From positions 1 through 64,000 of the forward strand of contig JAEUJY010000018.1 of NCBI GenBank assembly GCA_016794525.1: a DNA stretch of 64,000 nucleotides. Direction: 5' to 3'. Shown piece by piece: positions 1-8,875 of the stretch. The position numbers were made by a program, and so were the translations under genes. Source of the DNA: Myxococcales bacterium. Lineage in GTDB: Bacteria; Myxococcota_A; Polyangia; Haliangiales; Haliangiaceae. The number at the start of each line of letters is the position of its first letter. Within the stretch, counting starts at the first letter, position 1. The notes beneath the pieces were generated by a model that worked only from the letters and a program-made list of their open reading frames with translations, was not told the origin of the DNA and searched no databases.

Positions 1-1
1 C

Positions 2-112
2 CTGCGCAAGAACCTCTTCGACGTCCGTCGCACCGCCGCGGTCCAGAATCTCGAGACGATCCATCGACTGCTTGCAGCCGCCGCAGTCGACCTGCGGAGT
101 GCAGCGCAATAA
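2..112 (+). CDS. C-terminal end of an upstream gene (partial)
   Basis: An open frame enters from the left edge and stops at TAA 110-112. It encodes 36 residues rich in Leu, Arg and Ala (ending LRSAAQ) that read as an amphipathic helix. The start lies outside the window, so the family cannot be named. It matters because it occupies the strand immediately before the large DUF4157 protein and argues against using the TTG at 72 as that gene's start. It may belong to the same effector operon. Confidence 0.45.
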   Translation: MRKNLFDVRRTAAVQNLETIHRLLAAAAVDLRSAAQ

Positions 113-173
113 CGCCACATTCAAACCGTTCGGTGTTCTAGGCGGACCTCGCCGCCAGGAATCCCCCGCGATC

Positions 174-3100
174 GTGCGCCCGATCTTCGCGGCGCTGCAC
201 GACCAAGTCGAATTCCCGGACATCAAGGCCGCGCGTGCGGCGTTGGCGGGCGATGGCGAACTCGGCCAGCGATTTGCCCTGCTCAGCGAAGCGATCCGTC
301 GCCAGATCGCGCACCTGCTCAACGACAATCAGTACGTCCAGCAGCGTCGCTTCCAGCATGAGGCGCGGATCCGCGCCGATCGCCAGCGGTCAGCGAACGA
401 CCATGGCGACACCGGCGCGCCGCTTTCTATCGCGGCGGACCAGCCCGATCCGACCCATGCGCTGGCCGCGGAGCTTGGCGCGCAACTCGGCGTCACACCG
501 ACGGTCGTGGCCGGCGAGGCGGGCCGTGCTGCAACCGAGGCGCGTGGAGCGCACGGCGTCGCCGACGGCGACACGATCGCGATCCACCCCGACGTTGATC
601 CGACGTCGAACGCGGGCCGTGCGACCATCGCGCACGAGGTCATCCATCAGGCGCAGGCGAACCTGCCCGCAGAACTCGACGCAGGGCGAGACGCGGCCGA
701 AGGTGAAGCCGCCCAGCTCGCGGCGGCGGCCGCAAGCGGCGCAACGATCGGTGCGCCCACGCGCGCGATCGACCTCGCCCGCCCTGCGGCCGATCGTGAT
801 GCCAAGCCTGTTGGAGAGGCGCCGAAGGCGTCTTCTGCGATCGGAACGGCCGCCAGCCATCTGAGCGAGGTCGTCGAATCCGCGCAGCTCGCCCTGGCCC
901 TGAACAAGACGTTCGTCGACGCCGACGTCGAGCGCGCCAAGGCAGCGGTGCTGGCGCTGGCCGACCAAGTCCACACCCACAGCGGCCGCGTCGCGGGCAG
1001 CGATGGGCGCGCCATCGATCGCGCGCTGAAGGCCGCGTACGGGCTCGCCAACGCGCTCACCGTCGGCCCACACGCCCGACCGCGACTCGGCACCGACCTG
1101 CACAAGACCATCGCAGCGCTGCAGCGGCTCCTCGACGACCCCCGCAATGATGAGCCCGCCCGCACGCCGCGCGAGTTGATTCCCGTGGTGAGCGAGAGCC
1201 TCGCCAAGCTCCACATCGCGCGTGAACACGTCGCGGCCCGCATCCTCGACTACTCGAGCGCTGACCTGCACGGCCTCGATCAGGCCATCGCCGAGACCAC
1301 CCGTTGGGTGACCGATCTCTCCGGCGAGCACGGTACCAAGACAGCCGCGCGCCTGACGCGAGCCGTCGAGGACCAAGCGGAGGTGGTCTCCGAAGTTGCG
1401 CCGGAACTCGAGGCGTTCTTCCGCCAGCCGCTTACCGACACCAGCGACGAGGTCGTCACGGCCTACGTCAAGGCGCTCGCAAACTCGACCCGGCGCCATG
1501 ATCGCGCGAGCCGGACTGTCGCTCGCGCCAAAGCCCTGCGCCAGCGGCAGCGCTTCGATCAGCCACGCGCGGTGATCGAAGGCAACCTGGGTGACGTCGT
1601 CGCGCTCGGCGAGCTGGACAAGGCCGCGGGGGCTCAGGCGCGTCGGGATCAGCGGCGCCTGGAGCAACGCGCGGAGGCGCTCGAGCAGCGTGCACTCGCC
1701 GGTGGGAAGGTGTCGAACATCGACCGCGACTTGTTGTTGGTCGACGCTCGCGAGCAGAGCTACAAGCGCCACATGCGCGTACTCGAGCTGCAGCTACGCG
1801 CGACCGCCGACGGGCTCGATGGTCTCGACGACGGGCTCCTGGGCGGCGCAAACCGCTGGAGCGACGACATCCCCAATATGGTGAGCGACCTTCGGGGCAT
1901 CGCAAAGAACACGGTGTCGGCCGTGCGCGGCTACGACGAGCGCGTCGCCATCATCGAGGCCGCGGCCGACGACCTCGACGAGAGCCAGCGCCACCGCACG
2001 ATCGCCGACGGCAAGATGGCCGCCCTCGACGAGATGACCAACTTGGTCATCGCGCTAATCGAGAACGGCCGCCTCACCGAGCGCCTACGGGCCGCTGAGC
2101 GGCTCGCCAAGCGCGCCCAGACACGGCTGTTCATCGCCAACCTGCTGGCGACGATCGCGCTGACGCTCGCCGGCAACCTTGCGGCCGCCGCTGCCCGTGG
2201 CGCCGCCGAGGGTGTGTGGATCGCGCGGGCCGGCGCCGCTGGCGCCGACGCAGTCGAGATCGCGCAGGGTGCCAAGGTCGTCGGCTCAGTCGCCGGCGGC
2301 GCGGCCGATCTGGCGGTCAACACGATCGGGCAGAAGCTCGCGCTCGGCGACAACCGGTCGTGGTTCACCGTGCTCGGAGCCAACGTCATCTCCAACATGG
2401 CCGCGGTGGCGGTCGCGAAGCGGTTCGTCAGCATCGAGCACATGATCGACGACGTGAGCGAGGCCGTGACCGGCTGGCGAGCGATCGCGCCGACGCTCTC
2501 GAGCCACGCGAAGAAGCTGGCCGCCGGAATGCCCGAGTTGACGATGTCGATGATCGTCGGCGCTGCCGCCGATCACGCGTTCACACGCGCGATGGGTTAC
2601 GAGACACCACCCGCTGACCAAGACGCGATGGTTTCGCAGTGGATGGCCCAGGGCGCGGCGATGGCGCTGGGTCGCCACATCTCCGCCCACAGCGCGATGT
2701 TCAGAAGACTGACCGATCACCTCCAGGGTGGCGCACGCAAGTGGGCACACGCCCGCGTGCTGGCCATGGACCTCGACGTCCGCGCCGCCGGCGCGATGCG
2801 CTCCGGCGACCTGTCGGCCGCTCACGCCGCGCTGGCTCAGTACGAGGCGCTGCTCGCAATCGAGCGTGCCGCGATCGCGGACCAACTCGAGCGCGCGCAC
2901 CCGAACCGCCGCCTGGCGGACGACACGCTCGAACCCAGCGCGGGAAAGGCGCAGGCGGACCACTCTGACGACGCGGAGCCGGCCAGCAAGGCCCGCTCGC
3001 AGGCCAAGCGCGGGGATGGCGCCGAGGATGAGCCGCTCCCGAGGACCTCCCCCGATCGCGATCCGAACTCACCCGAAGGGCGAGCCGAGAACGCCGCCGC

Positions 3101-4616
3101 GATCGCCCGCGGCGAGCCTGGCTACAACGAGGTGGTCGGCTACGTCGGCAGCCATAGCGACGGCATCGCGCTGATGCAGCGCCTGATGCGCGGCGACCCA
3201 AGCGCACTCGCCGAGGTCGGCTTCCACCGCGACGGCACGTTCGACCCATCAACTCGCGAGTGGGGTCTCGGCAAGATTGGCAACAAGTTCGTCTTGATCG
3301 CCGGCGAGCACACCACGGTCGATTGGTCCGTGGTCGCAGGCGTGACGCCGATCGGGCACTCGCACCCGATCGACCCGGGGCGTGAGCGACGCCACGACAA
3401 GCAGGTGCTTGACCTCGCCAAGATCACTCAGCAAGGGGACACGCTCAATCTCGATGCGGCATTGGTGTTCGCATCGCCCGCGGACATCTACGTGGTCGCG
3501 GTGGCCGGCGTGAGGGAGCACACGATCCCATTGCCATACGAGCATCTGAGCGGGACGGAGATCACGCTGGCATCAAAGGAGCCGTCCGGCAGGCAGCCGC
3601 TGGTCCTTATCCTCAAGAAGGCCACCTATCTGGGGAACTCGGAGGCCGGTACCATGCGCTTCTCCGCTGAGGCCGTCGTGCGAACGGCCGACCACGTTGT
3701 GTGGCACGGACAGATCGACGGGGTCTTCCCGCCCGGCCAGGAACCCCACCTTGAGTTCAATGTTCCGAGTTCCCGCAACCGCTCCGCCGAGGCACCAGGC
3801 GGCGGTCCGAACAAATCTCGTAGCGGCGACGCCCCTGACTCAGTCAATGGTGGTACGGAAGCAGCCCCCCGGAACACCAGCGACAGTTCCACTGCAGCGC
3901 CAGCGATCACCGAACTGAAAGCCACCCCCGGGACGGTGCAAGGCGAGCACGGGCCGACGCCAGCACCCGCGCCCGCGATGTGGGACGCTGGCGAGGGAGC
4001 CGCCCTGGAACGAGAGTTGCGCCGCGTAACGATCCACAACAAGCAGTCCCGTGTCGCCAAGGCGATGAAGGTTCTCGAAGCCTCGCCGCATGGACCGCAG
4101 CTAGCGAGGGTGTTGCTCGACCCACGAATTCGCGCCGCTCGTGGATATGACGGCGTGGTCCAGCGCCTTCTCGCCGTCACGGAGAAGCAACAGGTCGAGC
4201 TACTCGCCGAACTCGCGGATGCGGAGCACCTGCTCGCAACGGGCGATCTGACCAATAGCCAGCTTGCCCTCGGGGAGAAGTCGCAGGATACGCGCCGTGG
4301 CGATCCTGGACATTTCGACCTCGACTCTGCTCTTGTGGACCGTGACGGGAACATCGTTCATGGCGTGCAGACTTACCGGCCGAGTGCCGCCAGCTCCGAT
4401 GACGTTCTACACGGCGCGACCGACAAGATCGTTGCGCAACTCGCGGATGCCCCGGCAGGTCGCAAGACGCTGGCCGTCCATGTTGACGCCACGATGTTTA
4501 GCGAGCTTACTCAGCGCGCGACAGACATCGTGGAAATCGCCGACCGACACGGCGTCGCCATTGACCTGGTCGGACCCGATGGAACGCGCGTATCATATGG
4601 AGCGGCGGCACAATGA
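174..4616 (+). CDS. Large DUF4157-type (eCIS/polymorphic-effector-like) protein with C-terminal effector-like domains
   Basis: This 1480-residue protein has a HEVIHQ zinc motif at about residue 154 inside a DUF4157-like segment, the module typical of cargo of extracellular contractile injection systems and other polymorphic effectors. Helical regions follow, with hydrophobic helices around 650-760. Near 1060 a HSHP motif is followed about 45 residues later by SPAD, an arrangement reminiscent of JAB/JAMM proteases (HxH then SxxD). A Pro/Ser-rich linker leads to a last domain of about 170 residues containing FDLDSALVDRDGNIVHGVQ, which could be a PD-(D/E)xK-like fold, but this is unproven. I chose GTG 174, with AGGA at 157-160, because the TTG at 72 overlaps the preceding frame; the start is uncertain. 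The stop overlaps the next gene (ATGA), as in toxin/immunity pairs. It may instead be a structural or adhesive protein. Confidence 0.7.
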   Translation: MRPIFAALHDQVEFPDIKAARAALAGDGELGQRFALLSEAIRRQIAHLLNDNQYVQQRRFQHEARIRADRQRSANDHGDTGAPLSIAADQPDPTHALAAELGAQLGVTPTVVAGEAGRAATEARGAHGVADGDTIAIHPDVDPTSNAGRATIAHEVIHQAQANLPAELDAGRDAAEGEAAQLAAAAASGATIGAPTRAIDLARPAADRDAKPVGEAPKASSAIGTAASHLSEVVESAQLALALNKTFVDADVERAKAAVLALADQVHTHSGRVAGSDGRAIDRALKAAYGLANALTVGPHARPRLGTDLHKTIAALQRLLDDPRNDEPARTPRELIPVVSESLAKLHIAREHVAARILDYSSADLHGLDQAIAETTRWVTDLSGEHGTKTAARLTRAVEDQAEVVSEVAPELEAFFRQPLTDTSDEVVTAYVKALANSTRRHDRASRTVARAKALRQRQRFDQPRAVIEGNLGDVVALGELDKAAGAQARRDQRRLEQRAEALEQRALAGGKVSNIDRDLLLVDAREQSYKRHMRVLELQLRATADGLDGLDDGLLGGANRWSDDIPNMVSDLRGIAKNTVSAVRGYDERVAIIEAAADDLDESQRHRTIADGKMAALDEMTNLVIALIENGRLTERLRAAERLAKRAQTRLFIANLLATIALTLAGNLAAAAARGAAEGVWIARAGAAGADAVEIAQGAKVVGSVAGGAADLAVNTIGQKLALGDNRSWFTVLGANVISNMAAVAVAKRFVSIEHMIDDVSEAVTGWRAIAPTLSSHAKKLAAGMPELTMSMIVGAAADHAFTRAMGYETPPADQDAMVSQWMAQGAAMALGRHISAHSAMFRRLTDHLQGGARKWAHARVLAMDLDVRAAGAMRSGDLSAAHAALAQYEALLAIERAAIADQLERAHPNRRLADDTLEPSAGKAQADHSDDAEPASKARSQAKRGDGAEDEPLPRTSPDRDPNSPEGRAENAAAIARGEPGYNEVVGYVGSHSDGIALMQRLMRGDPSALAEVGFHRDGTFDPSTREWGLGKIGNKFVLIAGEHTTVDWSVVAGVTPIGHSHPIDPGRERRHDKQVLDLAKITQQGDTLNLDAALVFASPADIYVVAVAGVREHTIPLPYEHLSGTEITLASKEPSGRQPLVLILKKATYLGNSEAGTMRFSAEAVVRTADHVVWHGQIDGVFPPGQEPHLEFNVPSSRNRSAEAPGGGPNKSRSGDAPDSVNGGTEAAPRNTSDSSTAAPAITELKATPGTVQGEHGPTPAPAPAMWDAGEGAALERELRRVTIHNKQSRVAKAMKVLEASPHGPQLARVLLDPRIRAARGYDGVVQRLLAVTEKQQVELLAELADAEHLLATGDLTNSQLALGEKSQDTRRGDPGHFDLDSALVDRDGNIVHGVQTYRPSAASSDDVLHGATDKIVAQLADAPAGRKTLAVHVDATMFSELTQRATDIVEIADRHGVAIDLVGPDGTRVSYGAAAQ

Positions 4617-5269
4617 ACCTACGGCGCGGAAGTGACTACGTCGGGGCTTGGCGCTTTGCGCTGCCAAAGCTGCCTGCCGATGCGACCCACGAAGCACGAT
4701 GGCGCCCCGCGTGCGAACTGCTCGTTACGGCTACGGCGGAGTTGATGCGGTTGGAACTGCTACTGCCGCCTTTCACGATTGTGCTGCGCCACGATCCACG
4801 CCCAGCCGGGACACACGCCCAACGTGTAGGGGTCGACCCGACATCGCTCGCTAGCGAACTCAGGGCGCTGTTGGAGACCACCGCGTTCGCACTGGGCTCG
4901 GTCGACGTGACCGGCTCGGGCGTTGTCTATTCGGAGGATCAGTCTCGGACGATTGGCGATGTGTGCGGGCTCCGATGCAACGTCGCTGGCTTTGGCACGT
5001 CTCTGACCGTGTGGACGCTGTCTGATGTCTGGCTGCCGGCGAATCTCAACGCCAAGCCTCAACCTGCCGTCGCGGCGCGCAACGCGCCGCGCCTCGAAGC
5101 AGCGCTTCAGACAATCGAGGCCCTATCGGGGCGTCGCGGGACAACCGAGGATACTCGCTTTGCCGTCGTCGATGGCTATCGCCTACGAAATCACGTCGCA
5201 GAAGGCGACGTGCTGGACCTCGCTGACCTCGGGTACGATGACTCGCTGATCGTCGACCCATGGCCCTGA
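4613..5269 (+). CDS. Candidate immunity/partner protein, paralogue of the protein at 10553-11221
   Basis: This is a soluble 218-residue protein with no signal peptide or membrane segment. Its ATG overlaps the stop of the DUF4157 protein by four bases, so the two are translationally coupled. I do not recognise the family. It is clearly homologous along its length to the minus-strand protein at 10553-11221. Both have a VGxWRF-like N-terminus, a D-x-WLP-x2-LN-x2-PQP stretch, the block ARNAPRL, and an acidic C-terminus with DGY, then D-(I/L)-AD-x-GYD. The other copy also lies next to a DUF4157 protein. Recurrence beside these effectors suggests an immunity protein or chaperone; this is inference from position. 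Confidence 0.75.
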   Translation: MNLRRGSDYVGAWRFALPKLPADATHEARWRPACELLVTATAELMRLELLLPPFTIVLRHDPRPAGTHAQRVGVDPTSLASELRALLETTAFALGSVDVTGSGVVYSEDQSRTIGDVCGLRCNVAGFGTSLTVWTLSDVWLPANLNAKPQPAVAARNAPRLEAALQTIEALSGRRGTTEDTRFAVVDGYRLRNHVAEGDVLDLADLGYDDSLIVDPWP

Positions 5270-5285
5270 CCTGTTCGGGATGCTC

Positions 5286-6590
5286 ATGAGTATCCGCTTC
5301 TTCACGAGCGCGTCGCTGCGACCGATCGAAGAGATCCCCGGCGAGACCACGCAGTGGCTCCCGCGATGGATCGCTGTCGAATTCGACGGCGAGCGACCGC
5401 TGACGGGCGTGTGGCGGTCGGCGCATGGCGCGCGGCGCGTGTGCTGGTACGCGCCCGAGGTTTCGCCTGAGCTAGTGGCCGCACACGACGAGCGCTATGG
5501 CGATGAGCCCTTCTGGGTCATCGACCTTTCACGCCTCACCGACGCAGTCGTCTCGATGACTGAGTGCGACGGTTCAGGACTTGCGCTCGCACGCCACGTC
5601 TGGACATTCGACCGTTGGAGCATGCCACTCCGCGACGAGCGTCGCGATAGCAGTGGCCCGATCGTCACGTCCAAGTATCGGTGCCTCACCGACGGATTTG
5701 TCCTGGATCATGCAGAGCAGATCGCGGCCGGGGCATCGAAGGACTACCCCCGCCCGCACCGCTTCCCGATCCCCGAGTTGGCGGGTGAGCCGTATCCGTG
5801 CGGTGGCACGATCGGCCGTGATGGGCCGCGCATCATCGAGACGATCCAGCAGAACCAGTACCAGGGGCGCTACTACACCGTCTACCAGGCTGGGGGTGAG
5901 TGGCGGCGTGGGCTGGCGACCGTCGCCACCAGCAAGGGCTGGAAGCCGGAGATCCGCCCGCTCCTCGACTTCGCCGACCCAGGCGTCGCGCCGCTGGTGC
6001 GCTCGGGCGAGCTGTACGATCCCCGGCGCCAAGGCTACACGCCGCTCGGCCTGGTCGAGGCGCTGCCGGATGGCCGGGACCTCGATGCGGTGATCCAGGA
6101 GCGCCCCCGCGACATCTCCACGACGCTCACGCTCGCGCTGGAGGTCGCCGCGGTGGCGGCACGCGCACACGCGCGGGGCCATCAACTCGGCGGCATCCGG
6201 CCCGAACTCGTCTTCGTGCGAGAGGGCGACGGCGGGCTTGCGCTCACGCAGATCGCGCATCGCGGGCCGGCGATCATCTCGCAGTACTACGGCGGCGAGG
6301 CGATCCTGTTCCCGAGCGTGTACGCCGCTGACTTCTCGAGCCCCGACGACGCGACCGGGCTCGCGCAGCTGGTCTGGTACATGCTCACCGGCGGGCACCC
6401 GTTCCTGGCCACAGAGAACCTGCGCTGGGACGACTCGTGGCAGAACTTCCGCCACAAGCTGCGGCGCCGCCAGCCGTGGACCGGCCCGGCGCTACTAGAG
6501 CCGCTATTCGAGCGGGCCCTGTTCGGACCGTCCCCGATGGAGTTCGGCGCGCTTGTCGCGGAGCTGACGCGTCTCCAGGCTGCGCGCTAG
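5286..6590 (+). CDS. Degenerate protein kinase (pseudokinase) of the effector operon
   Basis: This 434-residue protein follows the coupled pair by 16 bases. I chose ATG 5286 over ATG 5280 because GGGA at 5277-5280 gives proper ribosome-binding spacing. The C-terminal half keeps the outline of a Ser/Thr kinase C-lobe. HARGHQLGGIRPELVF sits where HRDxKPxN would be, and ALTQIAHRG where the DFG loop would be. D-x3-GLAQLVWYMLTGGHPF matches helix F, and the last 40 residues resemble the terminal kinase helices. The catalytic HRD Asp and DFG Asp are both absent, so catalysis is unlikely. The N-terminal half, with several Trp, is unrecognised. A binding, scaffolding or effector-regulating role is possible. 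Confidence 0.65.
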   Translation: MSIRFFTSASLRPIEEIPGETTQWLPRWIAVEFDGERPLTGVWRSAHGARRVCWYAPEVSPELVAAHDERYGDEPFWVIDLSRLTDAVVSMTECDGSGLALARHVWTFDRWSMPLRDERRDSSGPIVTSKYRCLTDGFVLDHAEQIAAGASKDYPRPHRFPIPELAGEPYPCGGTIGRDGPRIIETIQQNQYQGRYYTVYQAGGEWRRGLATVATSKGWKPEIRPLLDFADPGVAPLVRSGELYDPRRQGYTPLGLVEALPDGRDLDAVIQERPRDISTTLTLALEVAAVAARAHARGHQLGGIRPELVFVREGDGGLALTQIAHRGPAIISQYYGGEAILFPSVYAADFSSPDDATGLAQLVWYMLTGGHPFLATENLRWDDSWQNFRHKLRRRQPWTGPALLEPLFERALFGPSPMEFGALVAELTRLQAAR

Positions 6591-6593
6591 GGT
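6588..6593 (+). promoter_or_regulatory. -10-like TAGGGT, leaderless spacing
   Basis: TAGGGT ends six bases before ATG 6600 and overlaps the stop codon of the preceding gene. CTGACG at 6564-6569 could serve as a weak -35. The spacing places the expected transcription start at the start codon. Confidence 0.45.
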
Positions 6594-6599
6594 CGTCCC

Positions 6600-7439
6600 A
6601 TGGCGCAGGTCGAGACGGAGCTCGGGGAGGTCGTGCACGAGTTTCGGCTGGGCCATCGCGGGCGGTGGCTCGCGCTGCAAGCGTTGGTGCTGGGGATCGC
6701 GATGCTGAGCCTGGCCATGGGCGGCCTCGCCCTGATGCTGATGCCGCAGCCGACGGCGCTTGCCCTGGTGGTCGCGCGGATCATGGTCGGCGGTGGCGTC
6801 GCGGTCCTGCTGGTCGGTGCGGTGCTGGTCCCGCGGGCCGCGCACGCGCGCGGCGCGGGGCTCGCGCTGCGGATCCACACGGGCGGGCTCGTGCAGGTGC
6901 GCGATCGGAAGGCCGAGGCGACCCGCTGGCAGGACGTCGTCGACGTCCGCGAGCAGCTGGAGCGCGTCGACTACACGACGTCACCCCGCACGCGCTATCG
7001 GTGGGTCGGACGCATCGCGACCGCGCGCGGGACCTTCGAACTCCCACGCGAAGCCGGCCGGTCGACGCTCGCGCTGGTCGAAGCGCAGGCGCGCCCGCAC
7101 GTGTGGCGCCGGATGATCAGCGCCTTCGACCAGGGTGCCGAGTTCGCGTTCGGCGCAATCGTAGCCAGCCGGACCGGGCTTACGGTCGGCGCCGAGCGGC
7201 TGGCCTGGTCACACGTCCAGCTTGTCACGGAGGAAGAGCACACGCTCCGCGTCCACACCGACTTCGGCGGCACGGTCGTCGACCGGTTCGCGGTGTCGTT
7301 CCACACCGTGCTCGCCGAACTGTGCGAGCAGGTCTGGACCCACGACGGCGACGTCGCCGCGATCCCGCGGACGCTGCCCCCAGCCCCGCCCCCGGTGCTC
7401 ACGCTGGCCCCGCTGCCCGCGGCGCGACTGGTGAGATAG
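6600..7439 (+). CDS. Two-pass membrane protein with a PH-like cytosolic part (DUF6585-like)
   Basis: This 279-residue protein has two hydrophobic helices at about residues 23-50 and 53-80, joined by a short MPQP turn. A soluble domain follows with alternating beta-like segments (LALRIHTGGLVQVRD, YRWVGRIATARGTFELP). This resembles DUF6585/PH-like proteins, in which a membrane hairpin precedes a PH-like fold. The tail is Pro-rich. It starts nine bases after the pseudokinase stop but has its own -10-like hexamer, so it may be expressed both in the operon and alone. The function is unknown. Confidence 0.7.
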   Translation: MAQVETELGEVVHEFRLGHRGRWLALQALVLGIAMLSLAMGGLALMLMPQPTALALVVARIMVGGGVAVLLVGAVLVPRAAHARGAGLALRIHTGGLVQVRDRKAEATRWQDVVDVREQLERVDYTTSPRTRYRWVGRIATARGTFELPREAGRSTLALVEAQARPHVWRRMISAFDQGAEFAFGAIVASRTGLTVGAERLAWSHVQLVTEEEHTLRVHTDFGGTVVDRFAVSFHTVLAELCEQVWTHDGDVAAIPRTLPPAPPPVLTLAPLPAARLVR

Positions 7440-7652
7440 TTGTCCGTGCAAGGTCAGCGTGCGCTCGCGCTTGCGACGGCGCACCCGCAGCGCGATCGCG
7501 CTGACGCGCAGCGAGATCACCGCCACCGTCGCCGCGGCCATCGTCGCGCGGAGCGGGTAGCGCGTCGAGCTCGTCGCGCTTGGCCGCGGCCCCGGCCTCG
7601 ATGGCCGCGACGCGGCTGCCGATCGCCGCCGGCGTGACCTGGCGACGCGGGT

Positions 7653-8015
7653 TCAGGCCGCGTCGATCGCCCCCACGTCCATGCCGTCGTAGTCGCCGAG
7701 CCCGTGCGCCTCGGCGAACGCGTACAGCTCCGCGTTCCGCGCCAGGAGCGAGTCGACCGTGTGGCGCTCGACGCGGTCGACGCGCAGGTACAGCGTCTCG
7801 CGATCATCGTCGTCCTCGTGCGGCTCGAGCAGCCCGACGACCTCGTAGCCGGCGCGCGCGAGGGCGTCGCCGGCGCGGATCAGGCGATCGCGGTCGTCGT
7901 CGACGAAGAAGAACGACCACCGGCACGCGGCGTCGATGTCCCACGTCACGTGCCCCTCGCGCCGCGCCGTCCGGGTCGCGACGAACAGCTCCTCGAGCAT
8001 CTGCCGATCGATCAC
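7653..8015 (-). CDS. RraB-family (ribonuclease E inhibitor B-like) protein
   Basis: This 120-residue protein matches the RraB fold in length and pattern. A leading helix (MIDRQMLEELF) is followed by WSFFFVDDDRDRLIRAGDAL and GYEVVGL. The C-terminus reads VDSLLARNAELYAFAEAHGL and DYDGMDVG, the usual end of the family. In Escherichia coli RraB binds RNase E and changes degradosome activity. In distant bacteria the family is often only a RraB-like domain of unknown partner. The GTG start is preceded at leaderless spacing by TAGGCT. The gene is monocistronic. Confidence 0.75.
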   Translation of the reverse strand: MIDRQMLEELFVATRTARREGHVTWDIDAACRWSFFFVDDDRDRLIRAGDALARAGYEVVGLLEPHEDDDDRETLYLRVDRVERHTVDSLLARNAELYAFAEAHGLGDYDGMDVGAIDAA

Positions 8016-8021
8016 GCCGCC

Positions 8022-8027
8022 AGCCTA
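8022..8027 (-). promoter_or_regulatory. -10-like TAGGCT, leaderless spacing
   Basis: On the minus strand TAGGCT ends six bases before the GTG of the RraB-family gene, the same geometry as at 6588 and 13883. No clear -35 is seen. Confidence 0.45.
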
Positions 8028-8056
8028 CCGCAGGGCGCGGCCGGCGACAGGCGCGC

Positions 8057-8875
8057 CTACGCCGCGACCACCGGCACGGTGATCGGCGCCAGCAGGTCCG
8101 CCAAGGCGCGGCGGCGCGCCTCGGTTGCGGGCGCCAGCGCGTCGGCGACTGTCGCCGACAGCTGCACGTAGAGCAGGTCGCCGAGCTCGTGCACGACGGG
8201 CGGCGCGACCGCCGCGAGCAGCCGTGCGCGCCCGCCCACCGCCTCGACGTGGGCCGACCGCAGGAACGTCGCCCAGCCCGGCAGGCGGACGTAGCGCTCG
8301 CCGAGGTCGCGGCGGGCACGGTTGATCCGCGCCGACTCGTTGGCCGGAAAGTCGGGGGGCTTCGCGGGCTGCGCGGTCCCGAGCACGTACTGCCGGCCCC
8401 GCACCATGCGCTCGTCCGAGTCCACCCAGATCGCGCCATGCACGGCCCGCAGGGTCGCGGCCAGCTCGCGCACGATCTCGAGCCACGCGTCGACGCTCTT
8501 GCCGGGCGGCGTACCGTCGCGGCACAGCATGACGCTCTCGAGCGGGAACGCCACCTCGCGCTCGTGGCCCTCGATGCGACCGTTGTAGACGTGGGCCCAG
8601 GCGTGGTTTGCCGTGTCGGTCCGTGCGCAGACGAGGTCGATGCCGTTGGACAGCTCCGACGTGAAGATGTCGGCGACGGCAGCCCGCAGCCCGGGCCGCG
8701 CCACCCTGCCCTTGGGCCACGGATAGACCGCATGGCCGGGGCGCTGGGTCGGCCGGATGGTGCTCGGCTGCCACGGCCAGCGGGGGTCGGTGAGGAGGTC
8801 CACGACCCGCGCCGCGGCCTCGGGCGCGTACAGCGGCTCCCCATGCAAGAGCCACGCACCGACGCTCAGCGTCAC
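8057..8875 (-). CDS. Type VI immunity-like (DUF3396-like) protein
   Basis: This cytoplasmic protein of 272 residues has no signal peptide. Its GTG overlaps the stop of the upstream secreted protein (GTGA), so the two are translationally coupled. The C-terminal third reads RLPGWATFL, then HVEAVGG, VVHELGDLLYVQLSA and a closing LLAPI. This resembles the C-terminal pattern of DUF3396/type VI immunity proteins (G-x-WxTFL, xGG, then a final helix ending in a Pro). The partner ends in a PD-(D/E)xK-like domain, so a role as its cognate immunity protein is the simplest reading. The family assignment is from memory of the pattern and should be verified. Confidence 0.6.
   Translation of the reverse strand: MTLSVGAWLLHGEPLYAPEAAARVVDLLTDPRWPWQPSTIRPTQRPGHAVYPWPKGRVARPGLRAAVADIFTSELSNGIDLVCARTDTANHAWAHVYNGRIEGHEREVAFPLESVMLCRDGTPPGKSVDAWLEIVRELAATLRAVHGAIWVDSDERMVRGRQYVLGTAQPAKPPDFPANESARINRARRDLGERYVRLPGWATFLRSAHVEAVGGRARLLAAVAPPVVHELGDLLYVQLSATVADALAPATEARRRALADLLAPITVPVVAA

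Noticed and set aside
72-173. TTG at 72 as start of the first large gene
   Set aside because: It overlaps the end of another open frame (stop at 110-112) and the extra residues are not coding-like; GTG 174 is favoured.
7440-7652. Possible minus-strand gene remnant (a hydrophobic stretch MAAATVAVISLRVSAIALRV and, in another frame, VAAIEAGAAAKRDELDAL)
   Set aside because: It would need a frameshift and has no clear start or family. The 213-base gap is left without a gene.
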